A DNA stretch of 60,000 bases from Prorocentrum cordatum (lineage: Eukaryota > Sar > Dinophyceae > Prorocentrales > Prorocentraceae), in contig CAUYUJ010019248.1 in the NCBI GenBank assembly GCA_963575745.1, forward strand, positions 478,712 to 538,711. The letters run 5' to 3'. Under the pieces are notes generated by a model. The model did no database searches. It had not been told where the DNA came from and saw only the letters and a program-made list of their open reading frames with translations. Below are positions 11,005 through 21,728 of this stretch, piece by piece (the stretch's first letter is position 1; the number at the start of each line of letters is the position of its first letter). The translations under genes were made by a program, and so were the position numbers.

Positions 11005-11158
11005 TAAGTCCGCATTGTGCTGCTCAATTTTCTTACCCGGCTATTTACACGTAAATACGCATTGCTGCTCTGTTTTCCCACCTGGCTAGAGATTTATATA
11101 AATCCGCATTGCTGCTCTGTTTTCACACCCGGCTAAAGATTTACACGTAATCCGCAGT
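11005..11158 (+). repeat. About 52-bp tandem repeat before 3' LTR
   Basis: Three diverged units, each with CGCATTGCTGCTCTGTTTTC, then CCCGGCTA and ATTTACACGTAAAT. They lie in the untranslated 3' part of the copia element. Confidence 0.75.
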
Positions 11159-11510
11159 TAAGGAAGCTTCACTCAGTGTGCAAAGTTTCAAAAATGTGAT
11201 GACGATCGCACCCATTCCTTATCCCGATAAGACAATTGTTTGGGGGTTTTGTCGCTTCGCGATCGAACCCGTGTTATTGCTAGCCTTGCTTGGTTTTGAT
11301 TAGAACGGCGGCGGCGCTGAGGGCTGAGAATATCCTGCAGGTCGCGTGTAGCGCATCCGCTTAAGTGCCCAAGGGTCTGCCTGCAAATGCAAGCCGTGTC
11401 GAGCCGTTTGCTCGCCTTCTGCCGGCACGCCTGGCACTCCGCTTAATGAAGAGCCAGGCGAAAATGCCCGGCTGTTCTGGCGCCTGAGCCTCGTGCGCCC
11501 GCGCACCGTG

Positions 11511-11519
11511 CAGGAGGAG
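11511..11519 (+). other. Putative polypurine tract
   Basis: CAGGAGGAG directly abuts the TG that starts the 3' LTR, as expected for the plus-strand primer site. Confidence 0.6.
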
Positions 11520-11686
11520 TGCGATTCCAGAAGACTCGCCCTCTTCCGCCTGGCTTCCGCTCTGTCTCTCATGCCCGCTCTGCCGCAACCGTTTTCTCTC
11601 AAAATAGGGCCCTTGGCTAATTGAGCTACGATCTCTGCCGCGCAGAGTGCGAGAAAGCATTATCAGCGACAATCTTCCATATCACA
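11520..11686 (+). repeat. 3' LTR
   Basis: It begins TGCGATTCC and ends ATATCACA, followed by the CGTCG duplication. It differs from the 5' LTR at 11 positions by eye, six of them clustered in two spots (TTCGT/CTGGC and TCG/CAA). Confidence 0.9.
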
Positions 11687-11691
11687 CGTCG

Positions 11692-12140
11692 TTCTAGAAT
11701 TGTTTTGGCCGTTCTGGATTTCGTTGTGGACTGTGCTTTATACTATGTGAACTTCTAGACTGGCTTTTGCGTTCTAGAGCTGCGCTGCTATGTAAGAATT
11801 CGTTTTTGCGGTTATCGAATTTCGTCATGCGTTCTAGAATCCGCTTTGCTAGAACCGCTTCTGGCCGTTTGGCAGGAAACGCGTGGGAAAAACGGCGGGG
11901 GGCGGGATTCGGGTGCCCATCGGAGGGCGTCGGGGTGGCCCCGAGTGGAGCCCCGAGCGGACTTCGCAGGAAAGTATGCGCAATTTTGCGTAGCCTGCGT
12001 ACTTCAGCTTGGCGACATGGGGGCAGGGGCCTGGAATGAGAGAGGGCGGCTCTAATTGAGGTGCTGGCGACGGCGTGGGCGTGGTCAAGGGCCGAATGAC
12101 CTTGGATCCCATAAAAGTGATGCGTCACCCGCCCGCTGCC
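11692..12140. other. Non-coding, repeated GTTCTAGA words
   Basis: GTTCTAGAA/GTTCTAGAG words recur at 11,691, 11,772 and 11,831. No coding region is recognised. Confidence 0.4.
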
Positions 12141-12159
12141 ACAGCGCGGGCGGACGGAT

Positions 12160-12161
12160 GC

Positions 12162-12206
<45 letters not shown>

Positions 12207-12207
12207 A

Positions 12208-12306
<99 letters not shown>
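12160..12306. repeat. (ATG)n microsatellite, about 48 units
   Basis: A near-pure GAT/ATG trinucleotide run with one ATA interruption. Poly-Asp, poly-Met and poly-His frames are artefacts. No gene is seen from here to 13,270; 12,600-12,860 is purine-rich on +. Confidence 0.95.
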
Positions 12307-13276
12307 CGGACGGGGGGGAGAGGGAGGCAGAGGAGAGAAACGATCAGCCCTGGAGGAGGAGGTGTAATTAGGCGGAGGCAGAGGCACTGACGGGGGTGGA
12401 GACGGAAACGGGGGTGCAGGATGCGGGGAAAGAGCGGACGGTGGAGAGGGGAAGGGAAATTGATGGGTGGCGATGTTTTGGGCGAACCGGATTTTCAGAT
12501 CTCACCCTTAGAAGGGAGGAGAAAGGCGAAGGGTTGACGGATGAACGCGCTGGATTTTGATGTGGCCTGACGTGTTGCCTCAGGTCACTTCGAAAACGGA
12601 CCGTATGATGCGAGCGGTCAAGCGGGAGGAACGGAGAGGCTGGACGAGGAGAAGGAGGAGGAGAATGGCAGGAGGAGGAACAGGCGGAGGAGGGAGGAAA
12701 GAGAAAGATGCCAGGAGGAGTAGGAGGAGGAGGAGTAGGGCTCGAAGGGTAAGGAGGAAAACGGCAAGGAGGAATAGGCACACTGGCATGAGCGGAGCGA
12801 CAAAGGAAGAGCAAGAGGAGCAAGCGGGGGGAATCAGAAAAAACTACGAACGACGACGGCGACGGCGGAACGAGAGAACGCGCCACGCACGAGACGGCAA
12901 GTCGGCTGGCTGTGCGCACAGCGCCAGGCACTGGCGGGTACGCTGCATCCTCAAGCACGGCGCAGGCAGACAGCGGCCTTGTCCCAGCAGGAGGCACGAG
13001 GAGATGGATAATAAGAGGACATTGACGCTGCAGCCGCATCGGTGAACGTCTGACCCGCGTTGAAAAGGCAGATTGGGAACGCACTGACCTGGGTCAACAC
13101 AAACCCCTGTGAGTCAGGCCTTGCAGAATTTTGCACAAACCCGCAGGATCCAACAGGATCCTGCGCCCTAGCCTGGGTCAGTGCAATCCTGGCAGTGCAG
13201 TTTTATATGTTCCGGCGCTCTGGCAGCCTCCCGTTCGCACTGACCACCATTTCTTTAGCCCCGCCCACACAGTGGG

Positions 13277-13955
13277 GTGCCTCCAAAAGGTAAAAACGAT
13301 CCTAAATCTGGTGCTGGTGATAGCAGCTCGGCCACCAAAACGCCCGCAGCTCAACCCGCCATCACCGAAACCGGGCTCACCGTCCCTCGGTTCAGGAAGC
13401 CGCCGCTACCAGTGTTGCTGCCGACCGTTGGGGAAGGGGGCAGAGTTCTTAGAAGGATGCTAACATGAGATGTAGCGACCCCTATCCCAGTGTTGGTGGG
13501 GTTTTCAAATGGACCGAACATTTCGGGCCAAACCTTGAGATAAACGATGGTGGGCGTCAATGCTCGATAGGGGTGCAAACGCCGACGCCAGTGTTGATGC
13601 CAACCGTTGGCGGCACGCACAATGGGGGTAAGGGGAAAGGGGGATGCTGCTTAGAAGGATGTTGTTTCTTGCAACCAGCCCGTGCACTAAGAACCCACGA
13701 TCAGGATGCGGGCCTTGGAAGGCCATGTCGAAACTCTGCGAACGGGGCGCGACCAGCAAAAGCGGCCAAGGATGGGCCGAAGGGGAAAGATGCACGGGTA
13801 ACCTTGGAACGTCGTTCATCCTTACTATGCGGGTTTGCCGTGCCCGCATCGATGCCAGCTGATGGCGGCGCGCGCAAGGGGGCAGGGGGAAGGGGGGAGG
13901 CTACTCAGAAGGATGCTGCATGTTTAGGTAGGCGCGCTCCACTACTCGCGAAGTA
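13277..13955 (+). repeat. Short dispersed units; weak ORF
   Basis: Three diverged units share a GCCAGTGTTG..GCC.ACCGTTGG block followed by a G/A-rich run and AGAAGGATGCT (near 13,410, 13,580 and 13,850). A 63-codon ORF starting at 13,277 (MPPKGKNDPKSGAGDSSS) has a plausible N-terminus, but it is short and runs into the repeat. I treat it as unproven. Confidence 0.35.
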
Positions 13956-13959
13956 GCCA

Positions 13960-14805
13960 CTCGCAAACGCCCTGGATCCGCCGCGGACGATTTACGGCCC
14001 AGTGCATAGAGGCAAACCTGTTTTTTGTGTTTGTTTGTGTCGTTTGCGAATCGGCACTTGCGAGTAAGGGAACGCGCCTGGTGACTCTTAAGGGGGCGCC
14101 AACCCTACATCTACAGACGAGGCCCGCACCTTCTAGGAAGCAGGGGTGCTTCTAAGAACCCCCCCCGCTCCCTCTTGCCCCTCGTCCCCGAGCACGGCAT
14201 GCCAGACTGTTTCATCGATCGACAGCCGCGGGCAGCCAATGCGCCGTGCCTCTATATATCGAAGATGGCTTCCTCTGCGTGGGAGACGACGACCTGGCCG
14301 CGACCGCCGCAGCGGCCAGCGGGCTGCTGGTGACCCGCGCCCCGGGCGTCGCAACGCGGGCAGCGCTGCGCCCAGCTAATTATCCCAGCTGGGGGCGTGG
14401 ACTTGCCGGGCCGCGCGGTAGCCGCGCTCGTTGCGAATGCGTTGCCACGCGCCCCCGACGCCCCTGCCGCGCGACTTTGCGCCGCCGCCGCAAGGACATC
14501 GAAAAGAGCGATGCGCTTTGCAACAGAGGTGCCCCCCGCAGACCGGGCCTGCGCGCGGGCCCGCGCGGGCGCGGTTTGCGCAGAGCGTGCGCGGCGGAGG
14601 TAACTCTTGGCCTAGACGAGCGCGCGCTGTCAGGCAGAGCTCAGCGTCGCTAAGTCTCTGCCCCGCCGCCCCTGGCGCGGCCTGCTGCCGGGCAGCTGCG
14701 CGCGGTCCGCCGCGGGAGCCCGGTCTCGCCTTCTCGATTCTCCTCGCTGGCGCAAGCGCCCCGCAAGGCTGAGCAGCTTTTCTGGCCAAGCCTGCGGGTG
14801 AGCGC
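13960..14805. other. GC-rich stretch without a supported gene
   Basis: Overlapping Arg/Ala-rich frames on both strands reflect base composition. It may hold the 3' tail of the LINE that follows on the - strand. Confidence 0.4.
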
Positions 14806-14808
14806 TTT

Positions 14809-16450
14809 TTACACCGTGGTGCGAGGTTCGTGAGCGAGGGCGGCCCAGGCGGGCAGCGCGCCGGCCTCCTCTCCCGGCCCATTGCCTGGCGGCCGAGCGC
14901 CGGCCTGCGGTTGCGGCTCCAGCAGGGGGCGGGCGGCCCGGCAAGCTGCGGCAAGAGACTGTTCGGCCTGCTCCAGGTCGTCGAGTGCCGCCAAGCCAGC
15001 GCGGGCACGCGCCACCGCGAGGTTCTGGGCCCAGGAGCCCGCCTAGGCCGCCGGCGCCAGCTGCTCTTGGCTGCGGAGGCCGCGGCCGCCGAGGCGCAGC
15101 CGTAGTCTGCAAGGCCCTCGCTGCGTCTCCGCGAGCGGGTCGAGCCGGAGCAGTTGCCTGTAAGCAGACAGGAGCGCCTCGTCGTAGCTGGCCGCGGCGG
15201 CCGCCGTGCTCGTCGGCGGTGTGGTTCTGAGCAGGTTGGTGAGCTTGCCAGTGCCGCAGTTGCGCAGAAGCAGTGATGCTGCCTGTCTCGCGGGCAGGCG
15301 CGGCGAGGCCTCCCCGGGCCGGTCCGCTAGCTTCTCGAGGAGGGCGGCTGCGCGCCTCGCCACTCGGGCGCTGTGCTCGGCGGCGTAGCCCGTCGTCCCC
15401 AAGGCGACCCGGCGCTCGTCTCCTGCGCCTGGCAGGTCGCCTGGCGGCTGCGCGTCCTGCGGCGCGCCCGCCAGCGTGAGGCCTTGTGCCCGCCAATAGC
15501 TCTCCAGGCCTGCTGGGCAGGCCGCGCCCGCAAACCAGGCCTGCGGTCTCGCTGGTTGTAGTTCCAAGCCAAACTCCCCTAGGGCGCGCTGTGCAGTTGG
15601 CTCCACCTGGGCTGCCAGCGCGGCCGGGTCGACCACGGCGGCGTCATCCAGGTAATTAAGCGAGGACGTGGACGTCCTCGGCTCGCAGCCCCGCGCGTTC
15701 CGCCGCGGCTCGCAGCTTCTCCTCCAGCCAGCGCATCTTCGGTTTGGCGCCGCAGGCGTTGAGGAGCGGCGCCAAGGGGTCCCCCTGGTCCACTCCGCTC
15801 GCGGCTGTGAGGCGCCGGCAGCGGCCGCGACCGTCCCAGTAGAGGTACTGGGAAGTGCGCCTGCAAAAGAGCTTTGCAAAGGGGGGGAACTCTTGAGCCT
15901 CGGTCTCCCGCCCAGCGAGGCAGGCCGCGCGGTCCGCTGAGCCGTAAACGATTTTCGCGTCCAGAGCCACCAGTACCGTGTCTGGGCGGGACTCGGCGAG
16001 CGCGCGCGCCGTGTGCGTCAGGAGCTCCGTGCCGGCCGCCGTGCCAATGCTGTACTGGTGCCTGCCCAAACTCTCGGCCAGCTCTGCCTTCCGCGGCTGT
16101 AGCACCGCTCGCCCCACCAGCCGCGGGAGGACGTTTGGCGCCGCGATTGGCCTGACGCCGCCCGCCGGTTTCGGGAGCGGCGTGACTCGCCAGCGCCGCT
16201 GCTGCGCTCTCTGGAACGCGGCCCTGCGCGATGAGGTCGCGCACCCCGCAGAGCGCGTCCGAGGCGTTTGGGTCCGCGAGGGCCGCCCGCCAGTGCTTGT
16301 AGCGCCCCCCGCCGGCCGCTGCCCCGCTGCCCTTCGGGCTCGAGCGGAGGGCTTGCTTGAGCGCCCGATGGCTCAGCGGCGGCTGCCCGGGGTCTCGCTC
16401 TCGAGCCGGCAGAGGTTCTGCACGCCGCAGCTGGAGTACAGCTTGTAGCC
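14809..16450 (-). pseudogene. LINE (non-LTR) reverse transcriptase, 5' truncated and frameshifted
   Basis: Reading the - strand from 16,450 down: a thumb-proximal lead SSPKGSG and CGVRDLIAQGRVPE, then TPLPKPAGGVRPIAAPNV, HQYSIGTAAGTELL, VALDAKIVYGSADRAACL (motif A), SGVDQGDPLAPLL (motif B), then after a small insertion near 15,655 YLDDAAVVD (motif C). The post-RT part has LRNCGTGKLTNLLRTTPP and RLRLGGRGLRSQEQL, which I know from dinoflagellate LINEs. The insertion before YLDD brings in a stop (HVLA then TAA), and a stop also follows APAA near 15,043. No apurinic endonuclease domain was found upstream, so it is 5' truncated or decayed. Confidence 0.82.
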
Positions 16451-16649
16451 TGGGCTCGCCAGCAGCGCGGCCGCCCTGGAATACTCCTCCTGGAGCGTCT
16501 TCCAAACTACCTCGTCCGCCAGCTAACTCTCGTCCTTCTCGTCGCCGCCGCGCTCCTGGCGCCTGCGAGCGAGGCTGCGCGCGTGGCCGTCTGCCTCTCG
16601 CGGGAGCTGCTCCCAGGCGCCATCGTGGAGGCGAGAGCAGCGCTCGCGC

Positions 16650-16790
16650 ACCTCCTCCTCCTCCTCCTCCTCCTCCTCCTCCTCCTCCTCCTCCTCCTCC
16701 TCCTCCTCCCCCTCCTCTTTCTTCCCGTCCCCCTTCCCCCCTCCTCCTCCGCCTCCTCCCCCTCCTCCCTCCGCCGCCCGCCCCATGTCC
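16650..16790. repeat. (CTC)n microsatellite
   Basis: CTC/TCC repeat on + just upstream of the LINE RT start. On the LINE sense strand it encodes poly-Glu only by composition. Confidence 0.85.
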
Positions 16791-17019
16791 CGAGCTTGTA
16801 GCGGGGTCATCAGCTCGTCGTTGTCGTTGTCGTCGTGGCTGTCGTCGCGGTCGTCGCCGTCGTCCTTCTGGGTCGACGGCGCTGGCCGTAAGGCCTTCAC
16901 GATAGGTAGACACAAGCCCCAGGATCCCCCATATTTCCACATACTTCCTGGAAGTTCGTCTTCCCCTCCACTTCCAGTGCAAGAGGTCCGTGCGGCGTTG
17001 GCGCGCGCAAGGGTTTTTG

Positions 17020-17165
17020 ACACCGCGTCGATCGTTCAACCTTGAGCCGATCGCGACCCCGATCGTTCAAAATTGAATTCCGTCGGGTCCTGTGCCGATG
17101 CCGTGCCCCTCCGTGTTTCCGCGTCGTTCTATCATGCGGAGTTCAACCTTGAACGCCTTCGCTGG
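17020..17165. repeat. GTTCAA..TTGAAC words
   Basis: GTTCAACCTTGA, GTTCAAAATTGA and GTTCAACCTTGAAC occur within 120 bp. GTTCAATCTTGAAC recurs at 57,585. A small dispersed palindrome is possible; no gene is seen. Confidence 0.3.
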
Positions 17166-17375
17166 CGTCGTCGGCGCGCCATCGCCGCATGAACCTACCG
17201 TATGTTCCCAGATTCTCCTGACAATTGACGAGTGTGTCCGTATATTTTCCCCCGAACGCGGGCCCGCCCTCGCGTCAGGCGCCACCCAGCTCCTCCGCCA
17301 GCAGGGCAGACTTTGGACGAAGCCGACCGCGCGCCAGACCAGCTCGAGATTCGGCGGCGAGCCCGGGGGGGGAGT

Positions 17376-17500
17376 GAGAAGGAGAAAGCCTTCTCAGAAA
17401 GGCCAGAACCCCCCCGGCCTTCTGAGAAGCTTTCTAAGCCTTCCCGGAAGATACGGATAACTTCTCAAAAGCGCGAGGGCTTCTGAGAAGCCTCGGCGCC
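17376..17500. repeat. Palindromic CTTCTSAGAAG cluster A
   Basis: Several copies of the near-palindrome CTTCTCAGAA / CTTCTGAGAAG are spaced 15-40 bp apart. A related cluster lies at 19,493-19,620. Confidence 0.6.
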
Positions 17501-17569
17501 TTGTGAGGAGGTCTCCTCCTTCTCACATCTGCCCCCTCGCTCGCCGCCGAGACTAGAAACTCCGACCCC

Positions 17570-17790
17570 TTCCCCTGGGACGGGCTTCCATGCCGAGCCG
17601 CTCTGTGACGGTTCCGGGGCCCGGCGAGGATCCCCAACGGGACCGAAAGCAGCCAAACACCTCGCACCGTGACTTTTCGAGGTGGCCACCTGCGAACCCT
17701 ACTCCCGCCCACCCCTCAGAAATCGTGGGGCCAGGGGGAGTATAGGGCTCACATGTGGCCACAGATTTTTCCACGACGCGAGAGCATGAC
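17570..17790. repeat. Diverged duplicate of 19,050-19,195
   Basis: Shared order of words: CGACC.CTTCCCC, CGGG.TT.CATCCCGAGCCG, GT.CC.GG.GCCC.GCGAGG, then TTTTTCCACGACGC..GAGCATG. Confidence 0.55.
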
Positions 17791-17799
17791 GGGGAGGCT

Positions 17800-18050
17800 G
17801 GGACTGGCACAAAGGCCAGCGGCGTCCAAGGATACGCTGTCCCGCAGGCGCTGCCGGCGGTCGCCCGCCAGGCCGGCCAGCGCTGGGCTTTCGAGCAGCT
17901 CCGCGGCCAGGGCGTCCGAGACCTCCCGGGCACCGCCGCCGCCGCCGCCTGGCGGCGCACGGGCAGGCACCGCGGGCAGGAACCGCCGCAGCTGCGACTC
18001 CAGCGCGTCGTTCAGCGGGCCCATGGCTCGGGCGTTGCCAGAGGTGGCCC
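17800..18050 (-). CDS. Possible isolated exon, unknown protein
   Basis: On - a frame reads MGPLNDALESQLRRFLP, a Gly run, then VSDALAAELLESPALAGL and DRRQRLRDSV. It is helical and less repetitive than nearby sequence. It sits between two halves of a duplicated repeat. No splice sites were settled. It could be part of the gene seen at 27-30 kb, but there is no direct link. Confidence 0.3.
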
Positions 18051-18112
18051 CTAGGCTCGGGCGCGAACCGGGGGGGCGGAGGGGCAGCACAACGAAGGCC
18101 AGGGCCGAGAAT

Positions 18113-18262
18113 CGGCTCGCGCCGCCGGCTTGCCTGGCGCCTCCTGGCCCCGGGAGGCGCCCTGCAGGGCTCGAGGAATGGGCCCAGCGGCGGGATGGAA
18201 ACCTGCTGCATACGGCAGGTGTCCTACAGCCCCACCTTTCCCGATCCCTTGTCGTCCGGCCC
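18113..18262 (+). repeat. Dispersed palindrome-rich repeat, copy 2 of 3
   Basis: Similar to 2,250-2,412: GGCGCCTCCTGG..CCGGGAGGCGCC, TCGAGGAATGGGCCC, GAAACCTGCTGCAT. It is the most diverged copy. Confidence 0.55.
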
Positions 18263-18335
18263 GAAGGCGGTCCCTGGCAGATCGAAGCGAGCCCGATGCC
18301 CCTGTGGCTGCCTCTCGGCGCGTGCCGCTGACACG

Positions 18336-18620
18336 TGGAACGGGACGAGAGTGACGCGGACAAGGAAGCCAGGACAAGGCGTTGTGCGCGGGACTCCAGG
18401 TCCAGAGAACGGGGTCCGAGGACCAGGGTCCGAGGACCAGGGTCCGAGATGTGGCCCAAGCTGTCCCCTGCCCTGCTTCTCGTGTGGAACAGGACGAGGA
18501 AAACGCGGACAAGGAGAGCAGGACAGGGCGTTGTGCGCGGGACTCCAGGTCCAGAGAGCGAGGTCTGGGGACTGGGGTCCGAGACATGGCCCAAGTTGTT
18601 CCCAGCTTCTCGCCCCAGCC
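18336..18620 (+). repeat. 146-bp tandem duplication
   Basis: Two units starting GTGGAACGGGACGAG (18,336) and GTGGAACAGGACGAG (18,482), sharing GCGTTGTGCGCGGGACTCC and AGGTCCAGAGA. The first unit carries an inner 14-bp repeat GGTCCGAGGACCAG. Confidence 0.75.
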
Positions 18621-18828
18621 TGCCGCGCCCCCCTGGGGCCATCTGGGCCTCGAGGGGACTGCTCTGGACCCCAAGCAGGCCTCCGTGCAAAATTTCCACG
18701 GAGGACCCCACGGTATCCAGAGCAGCCTTCACAAGGTCCAGAGGGCCCCAGGGGCTCCCAAATGGAGCGGAGAGAGTTTTTGGCGATAACGCCCGTGACT
18801 GCCCCTCTCCCCCCGCCCTCCCCCCCCC

Positions 18829-18917
18829 GGTCACGTCACGATTCGCGCCAGCGCCGTCTGAGAACGAGCCATTCTTAAACATTCCCAGACGGCGCCGGCG
18901 CGAATCGTAACGTGACC
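18829..18917. repeat. 36-bp inverted repeat, MITE-like hairpin
   Basis: Arms 18,829-18,864 (GGTCACGTCACGATTCGCGC and onward) and 18,882-18,917 (ending GCGCGAATCGTAACGTGACC) pair with about three mismatches around a 17-bp spacer. The hairpin is flanked by the same 12 bp CCCTCTCCCCCC at 18,803 and 18,920. Confidence 0.8.
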
Positions 18918-19049
18918 GGCCCTCTCCCCCCTGTACCCCCTCCTAGTCAAGCCCGTTCTCGCCAGGGGAGACAAAACGTTATCACATCCTGGGAACACCA
19001 TGGCCAGGTCCAAACATGCGATGTCCTGACTTTTTCGATGCGGGCTCAC

Positions 19050-19195
19050 TGGAAGTTCCGACCGCTTCCCCAAGTACGGGTTTTCATCCCGAGCCGCGTT
19101 GTGATGGTCCTGGTGCCCAGCGAGGCCCCCCGAATGCCGGAAACGGCCGAAAACCATCCGTCGTGTTTTTTCCACGACGCCGCGAGCATGTCTGG
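19050..19195. repeat. Diverged duplicate of 17,570-17,790
   Basis: See the partner repeat. It ends with TTTTTTCCACGACGCCGCGAGCATG. Confidence 0.55.
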
Positions 19196-19492
19196 GGTTG
19201 GAGGTCGCTGGGGGCGGGGAGGGTTGTTTCCAATGCCACCTCCCAAAACGTTTGGATGGCGCGTTTGATCCGTCATTCGCGTTCCTTACGACCCCCATGC
19301 GCAACAAGCTGGGATCTTGGGCTTGCTCTTGCCGACGATTGGGCTGCTTAGGCTGGCCTTTGCCTTGCGAGCATCACCCCTCCCCCGTCGCCCCGGAAAC
19401 ACGGATCGCGTTCGCTGCCCCTCAGCGAGCTTCAAGTCCGGGGGGCCACCTCGGGCAACACACGTCGGCGGCGAGCGAGGGGGTGAAGTGAG

Positions 19493-19620
19493 CAGGAGCA
19501 GGCCTTCTCAGAAGGCCGCAGCGTTTCTCAGAAGCCCTCGGCTCTTCTGAGAAGTTGTCTGCATCTTCGGGGAAGGCTAGGGCAACTTCTCAGAAGGCCC
19601 GCGGACTTCCGAGCCTGCTT
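19493..19620. repeat. Palindromic CTTCTSAGAAG cluster B
   Basis: Four or more CCTTCTCAGAAGG / CTTCTGAGAAG words, related to cluster A at 17,376-17,500. Confidence 0.6.
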
Positions 19621-20214
19621 CGGCTTCACGCAAGGGTGACCCTTGGCAAGAGTGTCCTGTGGTGCGCGGCCCTAGGGCGGGCCTCTTGGGGACAACACCG
19701 GGCGCGCAAGCCGCTGCTACAGGATCGCAACCGGCTATCGGGGGGCCCATTGGGCCCGATCCAAAGGTCACTCTGGCAGAAGATCACTCTTACCTGTAGT
19801 CGACAGCGAAGAAGGCCGCCCCTTCTCGCACGCCTGCTGGTTGTTCGATCATATCTCGGCTCTCTGGTGGCCGTTCGGGACGATCCGCCCCCCCCAAAAC
19901 GCCCTCGGCGAGGCGCAGCCGCAGGGAGGCATCCCGAGGCTCATTTGAAAGCCGCCGCAAACAGACGAGAACGCCCGAAAACCTCAAACCTCGAAGATCC
20001 TGCAGGATCCTGCGCGCTAGCCACGGCCAATGCAACATTGGCTCTGCAGGATCCTGCAAGATTTGGCGCTTTGGCTGACCCCTGGTCGCATGAACCCCCG
20101 TCTGTTGAGCCCCGAAGGCCCTCGGAATGGAATCGGAAAGTTCCGAAAAACACGTCGGATGGGGTCCAGTGGAACCTGCACAAAGATCGGGTCGGACAAG
20201 AGGAAGGGTCAGAG

Positions 20215-20425
20215 AGGAAGAGGGTCGAGAGGAGAAGAAGGAGGAGGAAGAGGAGGGCGAGGAGGAGAAGGAGGAGGAGGAGGAGGAGGAAGAGGAGGGG
20301 GAGGAGGAGGAGGGGGAGGAGCACGACGAGGGGGAGGAGGAGGAGGAAGAGGGGGAGGAGGAAGAAGAGAAGGAGGAGGAGGGGGAGGAGGAAGAGGACG
20401 AGGAGGAGGAGGAGGAAGATCTTCT
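20215..20425. repeat. (GGA)n tract
   Basis: Imperfect GGA/GAGGAAG repeat; Glu-rich and Ser/Pro-rich frames are artefacts. The 19,620-20,215 stretch before it shows no supported gene. Confidence 0.9.
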
Positions 20426-20429
20426 TCGC

Positions 20430-20535
20430 TGCATCGCTGCCGAAGGCCACGGATATCTATGTGTTGGTTGCTCGCGTTCTCTGCAGCATTCGGGGCACCC
20501 CCAAAATCCAAAAACGAGTTTGAAACCCACGCGGC
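20430..20535 (+). repeat. Duplicated unit Z, copy 1
   Basis: GCATCGCTGC..GGCCACGGATAT, TTGCTCGCGTTCTCTGCAGC and GAGTTTGAAACCCACGCGGC. The same blocks recur at 20,677-20,825 with a (TA)n expansion inside. Confidence 0.8.
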
Positions 20536-20587
20536 ACACACACGGAACCTGCTGGTTAAAATGGGGAGGTAGGGAAGCAGAGCAAAG

Positions 20588-20664
20588 AACTTAAGCCAGG
20601 ATGGTGACGGACGGCCCTCTCCTGTGCAGACTGCTACAAAGATGTGCATCTGAAGATGAATCAA
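20588..20664 (+). repeat. Direct repeat W, copy 1
   Basis: GAACTTAAGCCAGGATGGTG followed by CGGCCCTCTCCTG and GTGCATCTGAAGAT. It is nearly identical to 26,802-26,877. The two copies bracket the DIRS-like element region. Confidence 0.85.
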
Positions 20665-20676
20665 TCATATTCGGCG

Positions 20677-20697
20677 CATCGCTGCAGAGGACCACGG

Positions 20698-20753
<56 letters not shown>

Positions 20754-20825
20754 GGTTGCTCGCGTTCTCTGCAGCATTCGAGGCACCCCGGCGATCTAAA
20801 CGCGAGTTTGAAACCCACGCGGCAC
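20677..20825 (+). repeat. Duplicated unit Z, copy 2, with (TA)n
   Basis: Same blocks as 20,430-20,535. A (TA)n run of about 54 bp (20,699-20,752) replaces the short TATCTATG of copy 1. Confidence 0.85.
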
Positions 20826-21728
20826 AAACGAGTAACCACAACCCAGCAGACGGCGCACTCAAACTTTGGCCGACTTTTGCGGGCGAGCAACACAAACATA
20901 CCCGAGGACCACGGCCCCAGGGCCCGGAAGGAAGTTCCTAGAACCAAAGCCAGACAACTGGATATAAGAGCGCATGCTACGGCGACAATGGTCGAGGAGC
21001 GCTCCCTCGAAACATCCGACAAGCCTTCGGCGCAGCTTCCGAGGGCAAGCCTCGGCAAACTTGGCTTCTAGTTGCAGGGCTCTTGCCTTCTAGTTGCATG
21101 TGGGGAATGCCCAAGAAAGCGCACGCGCCACGCCCAGAGCATCGTTTGGTCGCGGGGCCGAGGTCAACATTCACAGCACGGAATCTGGCGCGCTTCCACC
21201 AGGGCAAACCTTTGCCACACAAATCCATGAAATAAGAAGGGGAGGTCGACGACGACGGCGGAGGCGGGAGGCGAAACGCAAGGTGTAGCCACGCCGAGCT
21301 CTGTCCCGGGTTCTTGACCACGGCTGGGACCCCGAGCTCCGAAGCCTGTCGGAGTAGGCCTTCGCAAAAGCTGGCAAGGGCATTACCCGTTCCCGCGGCT
21401 TTCAAATCCCAAAGCTGAAGTCCAGGGGGCTCCAGGCACCAGGCCCCAGAGGAAACGCGGAGTTTCTCAAGGTCGCGGGCCCGTCGGGCCCGTTGCGAGC
21501 CGCGCTGCAACTATTGCGGCGTAAACCGATCCACGGGGTTCGGGGCGAACCGCCCTCAAGACGGGATCTCAGAAACTTCTGCGCAGTTCTCTTGGACAGG
21601 TCGTGCCGACTACCGTGCCTCAGATCGAACTGAAAAGATCGGGGTCTGTCTCAGCCTCGGCCGCCGCCCCCAAGCTGCGCCGAGGCGGCCCGTGCCGGAG
21701 AGCGGCTCCACCGCGAAGCCGCGGCCTC

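Larger units (their letters stand above)
2519..11686 (+). mobile_element. Ty1/copia-type LTR retrotransposon, full boundaries, decayed
   Basis: The element is 9,168 bp. Two 167-bp direct repeats start TG and end CA (2,519-2,685 and 11,520-11,686). They are flanked by the same 5 bp, CGTCG, at 2,514-2,518 and 11,687-11,691, a textbook target-site duplication. A TGGTAGC primer-binding-like site follows the left LTR by one base, and a purine run (AGGAGGAG) abuts the right LTR. By eye the LTRs differ at 11 of 167 positions (about 93% identity), so the insertion is old. Domain order is gag, methyltransferase-like, integrase, RT, RNase H, 3' ORF. Integrase before RT is the copia order. Frameshifts, a TAG in gag and a changed RT active site show it is no longer autonomous. 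Confidence 0.92.

Noticed and set aside
12085-12390. Long poly-Asp, poly-Met and poly-His frames
   Set aside because: They are three readings of one (ATG)n microsatellite.
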